The notes beneath the pieces are model-generated. The model saw only the letters and a list, made by a program, of their open reading frames with translations. It was not told the DNA's origin and searched no databases. A stretch of DNA of 64,000 nt from Mycobacterium pseudokansasii (lineage in GTDB: Bacteria > Actinomycetota > Actinomycetes > Mycobacteriales > Mycobacteriaceae), in NCBI RefSeq assembly GCF_900566075.1, contig NZ_UPHU01000001.1, positions 4,464,325-4,528,324 of the forward strand. The letters run 5' to 3'. Positions 29,254 to 39,025 of this stretch are shown here, piece after piece; the first letter of the stretch is position 1, and every line of letters starts with the position of its first letter. The translations under genes and the position numbers were made by a program.

Positions 29254-30575
29254 AGGCCGGTTCCTTCCAATCGCAACACGCTTGTCACATCCTGTACGAC
29301 GTCCAGATCGGCCAGCGCTGCAACGGTTTCCGAAAGCGCGGCATCGGTAGCGAGGTGGGTGACGACTACGATTCGGGCACCCACCCGTTTGCCGCCTTCA
29401 TCGGCCACGCCTTCCTGGCGAACCTCGGCAATGCTCACATCATGCTTGGCGAATTCCGCTGCCACCGAGGACAATACACCCGGCTTGTCGGCCACGTTCA
29501 TGCTGACGTAATAGCGGGTTGAAATCAAACCCATTGGCGCGATCGGCAGTTGGGCATACTTGGATTCGCGTGGCCCACGACTACCGAGCACCCGATTACG
29601 CGCCGCCATCACCAGGTCGCCGGTCACCGCCGATGCGGTGGGCGCACCACCGGCGCCCTGACCGTAGAACATCAGCCGGCCCGCGGCCTCGGCTTCGACC
29701 ACCACTGCGTTGAATGCGCCGTTGACGGTGGCGAGCGGATGCGTCAGCGGTACCAGTGCCGGATAGACGCGAGCCGAAACTCGTTGTTGCCCATCATCAT
29801 CCGTGATCCGTTCGCAGATGGACAGCAGCTTGATGGTGCAGCCGAGGGCGTGAGCGGTCTCGAAGTCGGCCGGCGTGACCTTGGTAATGCCCTCGCGATA
29901 GACGTCGTCGGCGTGCACCCGGGTGTGGAACGCGATGGATGCCAGGATCGCGGCTTTGGCCGCGGCGTCGTAGCCTTCGACGTCGGCGGTGGGGTCGGCT
30001 TCGGCGTAACCCAGCGCGCTCGCGTCGGCCAGGGCACTCTCGTAGTCGGCGCCGGTGCTGTCCATCGCCGAGAGGATGTAGTTGGTGGTGCCGTTGACGA
30101 TGCCGGCCACCCGCAGCACAGTGTCACCGGCCAACGACTGCGTCAGCGGGCGAATCACCGGTATGGCTCCGGCGACGGCCGCCTCGAAATAGAGGTCGAC
30201 ATGCGCGCTTTCCGCGGCCTGGGCCAGTTCACCGGTGGACGTGGATAACAGGGCCTTGTTCGCCGTGACGATGGATTTCCCGTGCTCGAGCGCGGTCAGG
30301 ATCGCCTTGCGAGATGGTTCCACCGGTCCCATTACTTCGACGACGATGTCGACGTCTTCGCGCGAGACGAGTTCTTCGATGTTGTCGGTCAGCAACTCGA
30401 CCGGCACCCCGCGGCCGGGCGCCACCCGGCGAACCCCGACACCGCGCAGCACCAGTGGGGCCCCCACCCGGGCAGCGAGATCGTCAGCGCTTTCCTCGAT
30501 GATGCGGACCACCTCGCTGCCGACATTGCCCAGCCCGAGAACCGCTACGCCGACCGGCTTTTCATCACCCGGCAC
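29250..30575 (-). CDS. thrA: homoserine dehydrogenase
   Basis: The 441-aa enzyme reduces aspartate semialdehyde to homoserine, the branch to threonine, methionine and isoleucine. It has an N-terminal NAD(P)-binding fold ([13 protein letters not shown]), the catalytic domain with [17 protein letters not shown], and a C-terminal ACT domain ([20 protein letters not shown]) through which threonine would feed back. It starts 3 bp after lysA. Also named hom. Confidence 0.97.
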
Positions 30576-30578
30576 AGG

Positions 30579-31985
30579 TCACCTCACCTCCAGACTCAGC
30601 AGATCGTCGACCGTTTCCCGGCGCAGGACCAGACGCGCCTGTCCCTGTCGCACGGCTACCACAGCGGGACGGCCGATCAGGTTGTAACGGCTTGACAACG
30701 AATAGCAGTAGGCGCCGGTCGCGGCCACCCCGACCAGGTCGCCGGGAGCTACATCGTCGGGCATCCACGTATCGCGCACAATGATATCGCCGCTCTCACA
30801 ATGCTTTCCGACGAGACGTGCGGGCACGGCCGGGGCATCGCTGACTCTCGACACCAGGCGGACGTCGTACTCCGCGTCGTAAAGCGCCGTGCGGATGTTG
30901 TCGCTCATGCCGCCGTCGACGCTGACATAGCGCCGGATTGCCGTGGCGCTCACGTCGACATCCTTGACGGTGCCCACCTCGTACAGCGTGATGGTGCCCG
31001 GTCCAGCGATAGCCCGTCCGGGCTCAACCACCAGCCTCGGGATGGACAGCCCCACCGCGACGGATTCGTTGCTCAAGATGGCGCTCAGTTTGGCCGCCAA
31101 ATCACTGATCGGCGGCGGATCGTCAGCGGGCACATAGGAGATGCCCAAACCGCCACCGAGGTCGACGGTGGACAGCTGCGCCGTCTTCTCGGCGCCGAAT
31201 TCGCCGGCGACCTCGCGCAGCAGGCCGATGACGCGGTGTGCGGCGATTTCGAAGCCGGCGACATCGAAGATCTGCGAACCGATGTGGCTGTGCAGGCCGA
31301 CCAATCGCAGGTGGTCCGCGGCGAAAACTCGCCGAACCGCTGCCATCGCTGCGCCGCTGGCCACCGACAGCCCGAACTTCTGGTCTTCGTGTGCGGTGGA
31401 GATGAATTCGTGGGTGTGGGCCTCGACGCCGACGGTGACCCGCACCAGGACATCTTGAACTATGCCTGCCTGCACCGCGATGGCGTCAAGTCGCTCGATT
31501 TCAATCATCGAATCCACAACGACCTGGCCCACACCGGCTTTGACCGCAGCCGTCAACTCCGCGACAGACTTGTTGTTGCCGTGCAGGGTGATTCGTTCTG
31601 GAGGAAAATCAGCGTGCAGTGCGACGGCCAACTCCCCGCCGGTGGCCACATCGAGGGAGAGGCCTTCCTCGTCCACCCAGCGCGCGATCTCGCTGCACAA
31701 GAATGCCTTGGCGGCGTAGTACACGTTGTGCCCGCCGCCGAATGCTGCGGCAATTTCTTGGCAGCGCGAGCGGAAGTCGTCCTCGTCGATGACAAACAGC
31801 GGAGTACCGTACTCCTGAGCCAGCTCGGTCACCGGTACCCCGGCAATGCAGGCTACACCCGATTGGTCGCGAATCGTGTTACGCGGCCACACATTCGGGG
31901 CGAGTCGCAGCAGCTCCTGCACCGACTGCGGGCGCGTGGGCCGGTTGTCTTCGGTGTGTCGTGGGGCGACCGGGTGGGCGTTCAC
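30579..31985 (-). CDS. lysA: diaminopimelate decarboxylase
   Basis: The 468-aa PLP enzyme makes lysine from meso-diaminopimelate. The PLP lysine is in [13 protein letters not shown]; the [19 protein letters not shown] and [12 protein letters not shown] segments are family motifs. The open frame continues upstream, but the GTG at 31985 overlaps the argS stop (GTGA) and gives [13 protein letters not shown], which I take as the start. The M. tuberculosis protein is annotated about 20 residues shorter. The lysA-hom-thrC-thrB order joins the lysine and threonine branches of the aspartate pathway. Confidence 0.95.
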   Translation of the reverse strand: MNAHPVAPRHTEDNRPTRPQSVQELLRLAPNVWPRNTIRDQSGVACIAGVPVTELAQEYGTPLFVIDEDDFRSRCQEIAAAFGGGHNVYYAAKAFLCSEIARWVDEEGLSLDVATGGELAVALHADFPPERITLHGNNKSVAELTAAVKAGVGQVVVDSMIEIERLDAIAVQAGIVQDVLVRVTVGVEAHTHEFISTAHEDQKFGLSVASGAAMAAVRRVFAADHLRLVGLHSHIGSQIFDVAGFEIAAHRVIGLLREVAGEFGAEKTAQLSTVDLGGGLGISYVPADDPPPISDLAAKLSAILSNESVAVGLSIPRLVVEPGRAIAGPGTITLYEVGTVKDVDVSATAIRRYVSVDGGMSDNIRTALYDAEYDVRLVSRVSDAPAVPARLVGKHCESGDIIVRDTWMPDDVAPGDLVGVAATGAYCYSLSSRYNLIGRPAVVAVRQGQARLVLRRETVDDLLSLEVR

Positions 31986-33634
31986 ATTCGCTCCGGTGCG
32001 GTGACTCCGAGTATTGACAGGCCGTTGGCAATGACCTGGCGTGTGGCCTGGCACAGCGCCAAGCGCGCTACGTGCAGGTCGGTGGGCTGCTCGTCACCTT
32101 GCGGCAAGACCCGGCAGGAGTCGTAGAAGCGGTGGTAGTCGCCGGCCAGGTCCTCCAGGTAGCGGCACACTCGATGAGGCTCACGCAGGGCTGCCGCGGT
32201 TTCGAGCACCCGCGGGAACTCGCCGATGGTCCGCAGCAGTGTGCCCTCTTTGTCGTGGCTGAGCAGCTCCAGGTGCGCGGTGTCGGGTATCAGTCCCAGT
32301 TCAGCGGCGTTGCGCGCCAGGGCGGATAGCCGGGCATGTGCGTATTGGACGTAATAGACCGGGTTTTCATTCGACGCCGAAGACCACAGCGCCAGGTCGA
32401 TGTCGATCGCGGTGTCCACCGAGGAACGGATCAGGCTGTAGCGCGCGGCATCCACGCCGAGCGCTTCGACCAGGTCGTCGAGGGTGATGACGGTGCCCGC
32501 CCGCTTGCTCATCCGGACCGGCTGGCCGTCACGCACCAGGTTGACCATTTGGCCGATGAGCACTTCAACGGTCGCCGGATCCTCACCGAATGCGGCGGCG
32601 GCCGACTTGAGCCGGGCGATGTAGCCGTGATGGTCGGCGCCGAGCATGTAGATACACAGGTCGAAACCGCGCTGCCGCTTGTCGAGGTAGTAGGCGAGGT
32701 CACCGGCGATATATGCCGGCTTGCCGTCGCTCTTGATCACCACCCGGTCCTTGTCGTCACCAAAAGCACTGGTGCGCAACCATGTTGCGCCGTCCTTTTG
32801 ATAGATGTTGCCGGTCTCGCGAAGCCTTGCGATGGCCTGGTCGACGCGACCGCTGGTGTGCATCGAGTCTTCGTGGGTGTAGACGTCGAAGTCGGTGCCG
32901 AACTCGTGCAACGACTCTTTGATATGGCCGAACATCAGGTCGACACCGATCTCGCGGAAGGTTTCCCGCATCTCGGGTTCGGGCAGGCTCAGCGCGTCGG
33001 GAGCCTTTTCCAGCACGTGCGCGGCGATGTCGGTGATGTAGCTGCCGGCGTAGCCGTCGGCCGGGGTGGGCTCACCCTTGGCGGCGGCGATCAACGAGTT
33101 GGCGAACCGGTCGATCTGTGCGCCGTGGTCGTTGAAATAGTATTCGCGGACCACGTCGGCACCCTGCGTGGTGAGTAGCCGGCCCAGCGCGTCGCCGACG
33201 GCGGCCCAGCGGGTGCCGCCGATGTGAATCGGCCCCGTGGGGTTGGCCGAGACGAATTCCAGGTTGATTTTCTGTCCGGCCAACAGGTCGGAATGCCCGA
33301 AATGGTCGCCGGCGTCGATGACGCTGTTGACGATCTGGGCCTGCGCCGAGGTTTCGACGCGCAGGTTGATGAATCCCGGTCCTGCTACTTCTGCCGACGC
33401 GATGCCGTCAGCTTTCGTCAGCGTCGCGGCGAGCCATCCGGCCAGTTCGCGTGGGTTGACACCGACCTTCTTGGCGAGCTGCAATGCCAGGTTGCTGGCG
33501 TAATCGCCGTGTTCGGGATTGCGTGGCCGCTCCACGAGGACCGTCTGAGGCAACACAGACGTGTCGAGGCCATGCTCGGCCAGCACCGCAGCGGCGGTCG
33601 CTTTGAGCAGCTCAGCCAGGTCGGCGGGGGTCAC
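31982..33634 (-). CDS. argS: arginyl-tRNA synthetase
   Basis: This class I synthetase (550 aa from the GTG at 33634) attaches arginine to tRNA-Arg. It has the HIGH-type motif PTGPIHIGG and the KMSKS-type motif RMSKRAGT. A longer open frame overlaps the tRNA gene region and is rejected because homology starts at [20 protein letters not shown] and this start gives the length I recall for M. tuberculosis ArgS. Its tRNA substrate gene lies about 125 bp away on the other strand. It heads the argS-lysA-hom-thrC-thrB cluster. Confidence 0.96.
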   Translation of the reverse strand: MTPADLAELLKATAAAVLAEHGLDTSVLPQTVLVERPRNPEHGDYASNLALQLAKKVGVNPRELAGWLAATLTKADGIASAEVAGPGFINLRVETSAQAQIVNSVIDAGDHFGHSDLLAGQKINLEFVSANPTGPIHIGGTRWAAVGDALGRLLTTQGADVVREYYFNDHGAQIDRFANSLIAAAKGEPTPADGYAGSYITDIAAHVLEKAPDALSLPEPEMRETFREIGVDLMFGHIKESLHEFGTDFDVYTHEDSMHTSGRVDQAIARLRETGNIYQKDGATWLRTSAFGDDKDRVVIKSDGKPAYIAGDLAYYLDKRQRGFDLCIYMLGADHHGYIARLKSAAAAFGEDPATVEVLIGQMVNLVRDGQPVRMSKRAGTVITLDDLVEALGVDAARYSLIRSSVDTAIDIDLALWSSASNENPVYYVQYAHARLSALARNAAELGLIPDTAHLELLSHDKEGTLLRTIGEFPRVLETAAALREPHRVCRYLEDLAGDYHRFYDSCRVLPQGDEQPTDLHVARLALCQATRQVIANGLSILGVTAPERM

Positions 33635-33759
33635 GAACGTCCATCCTATGGTCTGGGCCGCTCGGGGCTCGAACCCAGAGCGGTGGCCCGGCGGCAACCG
33701 CGATGCGCTAGTCTGTCCGTGCTTGTTCAAGCCCCAATGGCGCAACATGGTGTTGATGC

Positions 33760-33832
33760 GCCCCCGTAGCTCAGGGGATAGAGCGTCTGCCTCCGGAGCA
33801 GAAGGCCGCAGGTTCGAATCCTGCCGGGGGCA
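33760..33832 (+). tRNA. tRNA-Arg (anticodon CCG)
   Basis: The 73-nt sequence folds as a complete cloverleaf: acceptor arms GCCCCCG/CGGGGGC with discriminator A, D-loop with AGCTCAGGGGATAGAGC, anticodon stem TCTGC/GCAGA with the loop CTCCGGA (anticodon CCG, reading CGG), and T arm GCAGGTTCGAATCCTGC. No CCA is encoded. The accessory island begins just downstream, which makes its 3' end a candidate attachment site. Confidence 0.97.
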
Positions 33833-34083
33833 CCCCATTTGACCTGTGAAAATGCCCGAAATACAGACGGCTTACCTATCCGCTACCCATTCCGTTGCCA
33901 CCAGCACGCTAACGTTCGGTTGCTGGCGCGCCGCCGTGGCGCGAGCTGCGGGGTATCGCTCGGCCAGCACACTTGGCCGTGTCCGCGTTGTGCCGCGTGG
34001 CCTGCGCAGACCGCACCGGTTCGCGCAGTCTGCTACCTCGGCCTCGCGGGAGGATGGTGACCCCGGAAAGGGTTTCAGTCACC

Positions 34084-34311
34084 ATGTCTAAGTCCAGTTC
34101 TGGCGCACAAACGTCCAAAGCCGTAGCTACGGAGATTTCGCCGCGCCGACTGATCTCCACCACGAAGGCCGCCGACCGCCTGAACGTGTCCCCCGGCACC
34201 ATCCGCCAGTACATCGCGGACGGCAAGCTACGGGGCTACAAGATCGGCGGATTGATCAAGTGCGACGTCAAAGAGCTAGACGCGCTGATCGTCACGATTG
34301 ACAACTCATGA
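34084..34311 (+). CDS. excisionase/MerR-type helix-turn-helix DNA-binding protein
   Basis: The protein has 75 aa from the ATG at 34084, preceded by GGAAAGGG at a suitable distance; an in-frame ATG at 34054 behind GGGAGG is an alternative. The core LISTTKAADRLNVSPGTIRQYIADGKLRGYKIGGLIKC is a winged HTH of the excisionase (HTH_17) type used by phages and integrative elements. Its position right after a tRNA gene suggests it belongs to an integrated element, but no integrase is present. It ends as ATGA with the likely original start of the next gene. Confidence 0.75.
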   Translation: MSKSSSGAQTSKAVATEISPRRLISTTKAADRLNVSPGTIRQYIADGKLRGYKIGGLIKCDVKELDALIVTIDNS

Positions 34312-34848
34312 GCCGCGCTTTGGCAGCAGTTCGAGCAGTTCCACTCGAATAATCCCGGCGTGTACGACGCGCTGGTCTACTTTGCGAGGCAGTGGGTTTC
34401 CAGGACCGGGCGGCACAGGTTAGGCGTTGCAAATCTTTACGAGCGGGCGAGGTGGGAATTAGCAATCACCACAGATGACCGCGATGACAAACTGAGCAAC
34501 AATCACAGGGCCTTCTACGCTCGGCTGATTATGGCGCAAGAGCCGGACTTGGACGGCTTGTTAGTACTACGTCCCTCCGAAGCTGATGAATGGATTGAGA
34601 AACGCAATATGGACACACATATTATTGCCCTGTGTAAAGAGAACACGTATCGCTGGGAGCTAAAGCGAGTCAGCAAAACCGAGATTCTGCTAAGCAACAA
34701 AAGGTGCGCCATTCGATTCCCGTTCACCTATGAAGGGACACTAAAGGTCAAGGAGGCAGCCGGCGGTCAGAGGATCAAGATTGAACCGCTCTTGAAGCAG
34801 TGGATACGTGCCGAGACCGTCAGACTCCACCAGGGTGAGTCTGCATAG
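34308..34848 (+). pseudogene. phage-type hypothetical protein, probably frameshifted near its start
   Basis: The long frame encodes WQQFEQFHSNNPGVYDALV, then RRHRLGV-like and LSNNHRAFYARLIMAQEPDL segments, which I associate with an uncharacterised protein of actinobacterial prophages. The rest (NMDTHIIALCKENTYRWELK and on) I do not recognise. That frame has no ATG; it is open from the previous gene's stop. An ATG at 34308 overlapping that stop (ATGA) would read MSRA and join the frame if one T were missing from CTTTGG near 34320. Either a one-base insertion broke the gene, or translation starts at the GTG 34360 and yields a 162-aa shortened protein. Codon use is less GC-rich than in the housekeeping genes around. 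Confidence 0.6.
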
Positions 34849-34910
34849 CTTGTCGTACCTCTATGCAACACTTGCCCACATAGCTTTCCGTGAGGTGGAT
34901 CGGGGTATGA

Positions 34911-35972
34911 ATGGACACGGGTTTCTCGGCTACGCAGCTGTACTCGGCGTGCAGGCTCACGTTCACGCACTACTACGAACCGGCTGACCACACGCCACGG
35001 CTGCTGTACGGCACCGGCTTCATCACAGGATTCTCTACGCCGGACAATAGATTCGCTTTGGTGACGAACCGTCACCTGACCGATATTCCATGGGTTGAGC
35101 CGAACCGCGATGGAACCGTACTAAAGTCCGTGAAGGTCGAATTGTGGCAGAGTAAGAACCTCCGGATAGAATTTGACATTCAGGACCCGACCACATACTT
35201 TCACGTTGACCCGTATATCGACATATGTGTGATTCCATTCGGCCCGGCCATCGACACGAATGCGAAAGGCTACCCCTTTGACAAGATTGAAAATCTGATT
35301 CCGGACCTGAGCGCCGAATTTCTTGAATTCAAGCACGGTTTGAGTTGGGAATACCTCCTTGAGTGTGAAACTTTATGGGGCGAATTGGGACCCGGCGAGT
35401 CGGTGGCCTTTCCTGGCTATCCGATCTGGTTTGACCGCCTGCAGAACAGGCCTGTTTTTCGCTCGGGCGTGATTGCAAGCGATCCCCAAACGGATTACCG
35501 GTCAAATTCTGGCGAGCCGACAATCCACGACGGAAACCAACAGATACTGTTCGACGCCTTCTCAACCAACGGCAACTCGGGAAGCCCTGTGTTCGTAGCG
35601 CAACGCGGTATCCCGCCGGTCGACCTCCAATTGCAGTTGGCCCCAGGAAGTTCAGCACAGCCAGCCAATGCCAGGCTCGAATTCAGCGGCTACCGAAGGT
35701 CTTTCCTCATCGGGATCAACGCCGGGCATTTCAATGACGTCGACTACAAGCAAGTGGAGGAAGAACGCACCGACGAAGGTGCCGACGAGACCGAGACGGT
35801 CAGCGCGGACGCGATTGGGCTCAGGCAATCCGCCAATGATCATGCAGGCCTATCTCGGATGCACAAGCTGTCAGCGATCATGGAGATTCTTCGCGCCAAC
35901 GCCGACACCGAGGCTTCAGCAGAGGTGTCCTCCCGAATTCTCATCCGGAAGCCAGCGGAGGATGACGCGTAG
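34911..35972 (+). CDS. trypsin-like serine protease of unknown role
   Basis: The 353-aa protein has the marks of a chymotrypsin-fold peptidase: GTGFITG and ALVTNRHL with His55, DICVIPF with Asp104, and STNGNSGSPVF with Ser225 as nucleophile. No signal peptide or transmembrane helix is seen, so it probably acts in the cytoplasm. The C-terminal about 70 residues are acidic and helical (VEEERTDEGADETE), perhaps a partner or oligomer interface. It follows two phage-type genes in an island beside tRNA-Arg and precedes an AbiE locus. Cytoplasmic trypsin-like proteases occur in several antiphage systems, so a defence effector is possible; this is inference. Its natural substrate cannot be read from the sequence. 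Confidence 0.75.
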   Translation: MDTGFSATQLYSACRLTFTHYYEPADHTPRLLYGTGFITGFSTPDNRFALVTNRHLTDIPWVEPNRDGTVLKSVKVELWQSKNLRIEFDIQDPTTYFHVDPYIDICVIPFGPAIDTNAKGYPFDKIENLIPDLSAEFLEFKHGLSWEYLLECETLWGELGPGESVAFPGYPIWFDRLQNRPVFRSGVIASDPQTDYRSNSGEPTIHDGNQQILFDAFSTNGNSGSPVFVAQRGIPPVDLQLQLAPGSSAQPANARLEFSGYRRSFLIGINAGHFNDVDYKQVEEERTDEGADETETVSADAIGLRQSANDHAGLSRMHKLSAIMEILRANADTEASAEVSSRILIRKPAEDDA

Positions 35973-36442
35973 GAGAGCTCACCGAGGGCGGAACGTAACC
36001 GTGGCGGGTGGTGGCGGGACAGGTGTAGCGTGTCGCGCGCACCTGTAGCCGGGTGTGCAAGGTTCGGAGCACCCCGACAGCTATCAGTGACCCGCATGAG
36101 TCGCGAGTAGCGCAGCGGGCGGCACTGTCGAAAAGGACCAAGGGCACGTTGAGGCGGCCCGTGCGCAGGCTTGTGCACGCGAGGACCCCAACAAACGCGT
36201 CGGCTGATGACCAGTCGTATCTACGCGTTTTGGAAGGGGTCTTTCTCTTGACTATCGACACTCACGCTTGTTCTGGTTCCGATGATTGCTAGTTGCGCAG
36301 TCGTCAGCCTTGGTCGCGACCATACGCGGCGGCACGTTGCGCAGAAACGGCCCATTTTCAGTACGGATTGTACCAACGATGATGGCAAATTCGTACCGAA
36401 TATGGTACGGTTTGGTCAGCGACGGCCTGGCGGAGGGAGGCA
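35973..36442. other. gene-poor stretch with operator/promoter for the AbiE-type locus
   Basis: I see no supported gene in these 470 bp. The last part contains an 18-bp inverted repeat at 36392-36409 (arms CGTACC/GGTACG) and further TACC/GGTA half-sites at 36361-36375. This is the promoter region of the downstream antitoxin gene, and AbiEi-type antitoxins are known to repress their promoter by binding inverted repeats. A strong ribosome binding site (GGAGGGAGG, about 36431) precedes the antitoxin ATG. Confidence 0.6.
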
Positions 36443-37009
36443 ATGATGACGTACCGTCAGGATCTATGGGAGATTGCTGCGGAGCATCACGGCATCTTCA
36501 CCACGCGACAGGCTGAAGATGCGGGCGTCCCGGGTGTCGAGGTGCGCAAGCTGGCCGCACGCGGAGCGCTTACCCGGATAGGGCACGGCGTCTACCGCCA
36601 TGCCGGTGTGCCAGCTGATAAGTGGACCGAGCTGGCGGCAACGCTGGCCCGTGTCGGTGAGGACGCCTTCCTGGAAGGCGACACCGTCTTAGCGATGTTC
36701 AACCTCGCTCTGGTCAACCCGCCGAAGATCTTCATCGGTACGCCGCGCCGTCGGCGTACCGCGCCACCGCCGCACACCGTTGTCACAGTTCGGCCCCGAG
36801 CGACAGAGGACGGTTTGACCACCTACGAGGGCTTGCGCTGTGTCACGGTTCGACGCGCACTCCTCGACGGGGTCCCCCATCTCCTTAGCGAACGCGTCTT
36901 ACAAGCAGTCGCCGAAGCTCAGCGCCGCGAACTCATCGACGAACGGGATGCCGCCGAGATCCGTGGTGCTATCGCAGCCCAGAACCGGCTCCTAGCTCAA
37001 GCCCGCTGA
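36443..37009 (+). CDS. AbiEi-family antitoxin / transcriptional regulator (type IV toxin-antitoxin)
   Basis: The 188-aa protein starts with a winged helix domain (IAAEHHGIFTTRQAEDAGVP, then VRKLAARGALTRIGHGVYRH) typical of the AbiEi_4 antitoxin N-terminus. The middle and C-terminal parts (FEGDT-like FLEGDTVLAMFNL, LRCVTVRRALLDGVPHLL) match the family's second domain. It should repress its own promoter and neutralise the nucleotidyltransferase encoded next. ATG codons at 36443 and 36446 are both possible; GGAGGGAGG lies before them. It is related in type to the M. tuberculosis MenA antitoxins but not closely to Rv2827c. Confidence 0.8.
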   Translation: MMTYRQDLWEIAAEHHGIFTTRQAEDAGVPGVEVRKLAARGALTRIGHGVYRHAGVPADKWTELAATLARVGEDAFLEGDTVLAMFNLALVNPPKIFIGTPRRRRTAPPPHTVVTVRPRATEDGLTTYEGLRCVTVRRALLDGVPHLLSERVLQAVAEAQRRELIDERDAAEIRGAIAAQNRLLAQAR

Positions 37010-37052
37010 CGATAACAACTCGGCCGAAATCTTCAGCGAGTAAGGACAACTC

Positions 37053-38012
37053 ATCACTACCCACGACTCCGCAATTGCGGCCTTGGACGCACTTGAGTAC
37101 CCCGGTACTCCCGTGAACCTGGTCCAATTCGACGACTGAGTCGAAGCTATCGCCGGCGCGCTTGACATCCCAATCGACCGTGCTCGCATGCTGATCGGCA
37201 GCGTCATCGTCGCGCAGATGCTTCCCGACGAGGCCGTTGTGAAGGGTGGCATCGGCGTGAAATTCAGGCTCGGGGAAGTCGGCACGCGAGCAACCGCGGA
37301 CATGGACGTAGCCGCCCGAAACCGCACCACCTTCCTCGACGAGTTGAACCAGCGGCTTGAAATCGGCTGGGGAACAGTGCCCGCGAGCCGGGGCGCCCTT
37401 AAGAGAAACCCGGACGCACCTCCGAGGCTCGCGTTCAGTGGAACGGCTCGACCGGCTAAACAGGCGCGGCCCGAAGGGGTGCTGGCTGAATACCTCATGG
37501 AGCCTTACGATGTGACGTTGCACTTCATGGGCAAACCATGGAAAAAGGTGCCTGTCGAAGTGGGCCATGACGAGATCGACGCGCTTGAGGACGCTGACCA
37601 TCCGACCGAGATCGCCGACCAGATCGCGGCTATCGGCAGGGTCCTGGGTTTCGGGGAACTGGCGCCGGTCCCACTCATCTCACTGGAGCAGCAGATCGCT
37701 CAGAAAATTCACGCTGCGACCGAACAAGGCTCGACACGAGCGCATGACTTAGTCGACCTGCAACTGCTATGGCATGCGGGCACGGTGGGGGGACACGGGC
37801 TCGATCTGCCGAAGCTCGCCGATCGGTGCCGACGGACATTCGCCTACCGGAAAGCCCACGCGTGGCCGCCGGCCGCGGCGATGCCCAACGCTTTGGAGAC
37901 GCGTTACCAGGTGGCCAAAGATGAAGTGAACCAGGCCGTCCTGCTGATCGCGACGATGTCGGAGGCATGCGCATGGCTGAACGCGCGGATCGAAGAGATC
38001 GACGCCCACTAA
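37053..38012 (+). pseudogene. AbiEii/MenT-type nucleotidyltransferase toxin, 5' part interrupted by a stop codon
   Basis: The open part from ATG 37188 (274 aa) has the AbiEii signature: AVVKGGIGVKFRLGEVGTRATADMDV with the nucleotidyltransferase GG and Asp-x-Asp region, PVEVGHDEID and LEQQIAQKIHAATE plus RAHDLVDLQLL. Such toxins modify tRNA or other targets with nucleotides. The same frame continues upstream across TGA 37137-37139 into sensible sequence (ALEYPGTPVNLVQFDD before it, VEAIAGALDIPIDRARML after it), and an ATC at 37053 behind AAGGA sits where a start would be expected. The N-terminal helices are therefore probably lost by a nonsense change. No ribosome binding site is visible before 37188, so the toxin may be inactive. 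Confidence 0.65.
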
Positions 38013-38319
38013 TCCTTTCGGTCACGCGCCCGCCGCCGCCCAGCGCGACCTGTGCTGACGCCGTCACTCGGCGACCGCCGACCGACCGCCATCCCACCGG
38101 TCACCCGCCGAAGCAGCCGGGGCTGGGCCATCGCCTGACCGCAGCGCCAACCCCCGTCCAATGGGCGACATTAGATGGCGTGCCGGGTCAAAATTCCGAC
38201 GCCGTCGACCAATCCCAACCAACAGGCATACATCAGCGTTCTCCTGGGCACCTCGCGGACCAACGGCCCTCGGATGATGCGGATTGGCCCGAAATCACCT
38301 TGCGGTGCATCATAATCCG
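38013..38319. other. intergenic stretch without recognised features
   Basis: About 307 bp between the toxin gene and a SRPBCC-type gene. I found no supported reading frame, repeat or RNA. It may contain the right edge of the accessory island, but I could not find a copy of the tRNA 3' end here. Confidence 0.5.
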
Positions 38320-38757
38320 GTGAGTAAGGTTGCCCTAACTACCGAACTGCCGATGTCCGCGGAGACGGCCGCCGCGCTGGCGCGCAAACCTACGACGATG
38401 ACCCATGTCTTAAGCCCGATCCTGCGCTTCTATCGCCTCGAATTCCCCGAACACTTCGAGGTCGGCACCCAGGCATCGGGGCGCCTGTGGTGGTTCGGCG
38501 TAATACCCTCGTGGACCCACCACCTGACGATCAAGCAACTCGATGCCACCGAGATCTACACCAACGAACACGGCGGACCCGCACGCACCCGGAACCACCG
38601 CTTGACTTTCGAACCCATCGACGAGCACCACTGTCGTTACACCGACGAGATCGAAACGGACGACGGGCTGCGCGGGGCTCCGACGCGGTTGTTCATCAGG
38701 CTGATGTTCCGCCACCGTCACCGCCGGTGGCACCGGCTGGTAGAAAGACTGCGCTGA
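38320..38757 (+). CDS. SRPBCC-like hypothetical protein
   Basis: The 145-aa frame from GTG 38320 encodes a protein with alternating beta-strand segments (HFEVGTQASGRLWWFGVIPSW, HRLTFEPIDEHHCRYTDEIE) that resemble the START/SRPBCC ligand-binding fold. No catalytic residues can be named. A later ATG at 38353 is an alternative start. It stands alone on the plus strand, with 268 bp of empty sequence after it. Confidence 0.6.
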   Translation: MSKVALTTELPMSAETAAALARKPTTMTHVLSPILRFYRLEFPEHFEVGTQASGRLWWFGVIPSWTHHLTIKQLDATEIYTNEHGGPARTRNHRLTFEPIDEHHCRYTDEIETDDGLRGAPTRLFIRLMFRHRHRRWHRLVERLR

Positions 38758-39025
38758 TTCTCCCCCGCCCGGGGTCGCAGCAGCACCCAACGACGTTTGG
38801 GGGCCAAGACATTCGAGTCAGGTCCGCACGCGATGCGGAGATGTCTTGACCGAACTCGCCGACCGCAACGTGCGCGCCGAAAACGGGCGATTCCAGCACA
38901 CTATGACCATCCGGAAGTCGATCACCAACAGACCGAGCGATGGTGGCGGTGACCGCCGGCCTGCATCCGGCAAAGCGGTAGGCAAACTCTCGTTACACCG
39001 TCTGCCGGCGGTGCATGCTTAATCG

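Noticed and set aside
31982..33838. Extended argS frame of 618 codons running over the tRNA gene
   Set aside because: The extra 5' part is antisense to tRNA-Arg; homology starts at the GTG 33634.
33839..34083. Small frames between tRNA-Arg and the HTH gene (for example one starting [10 protein letters not shown] near 33852)
   Set aside because: No recognisable domain and no good ribosome binding site; the frame runs over the start of the HTH gene.
37137..37139. TGA in the toxin frame as a selenocysteine codon
   Set aside because: No selenocysteine machinery or SECIS-like hairpin is seen, and the family has no Sec at this place.
33832..38320. Attachment-site pair of an integrated element at tRNA-Arg
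   Set aside because: I found no second copy of the tRNA 3' end by eye and no integrase; only the context suggests integration.
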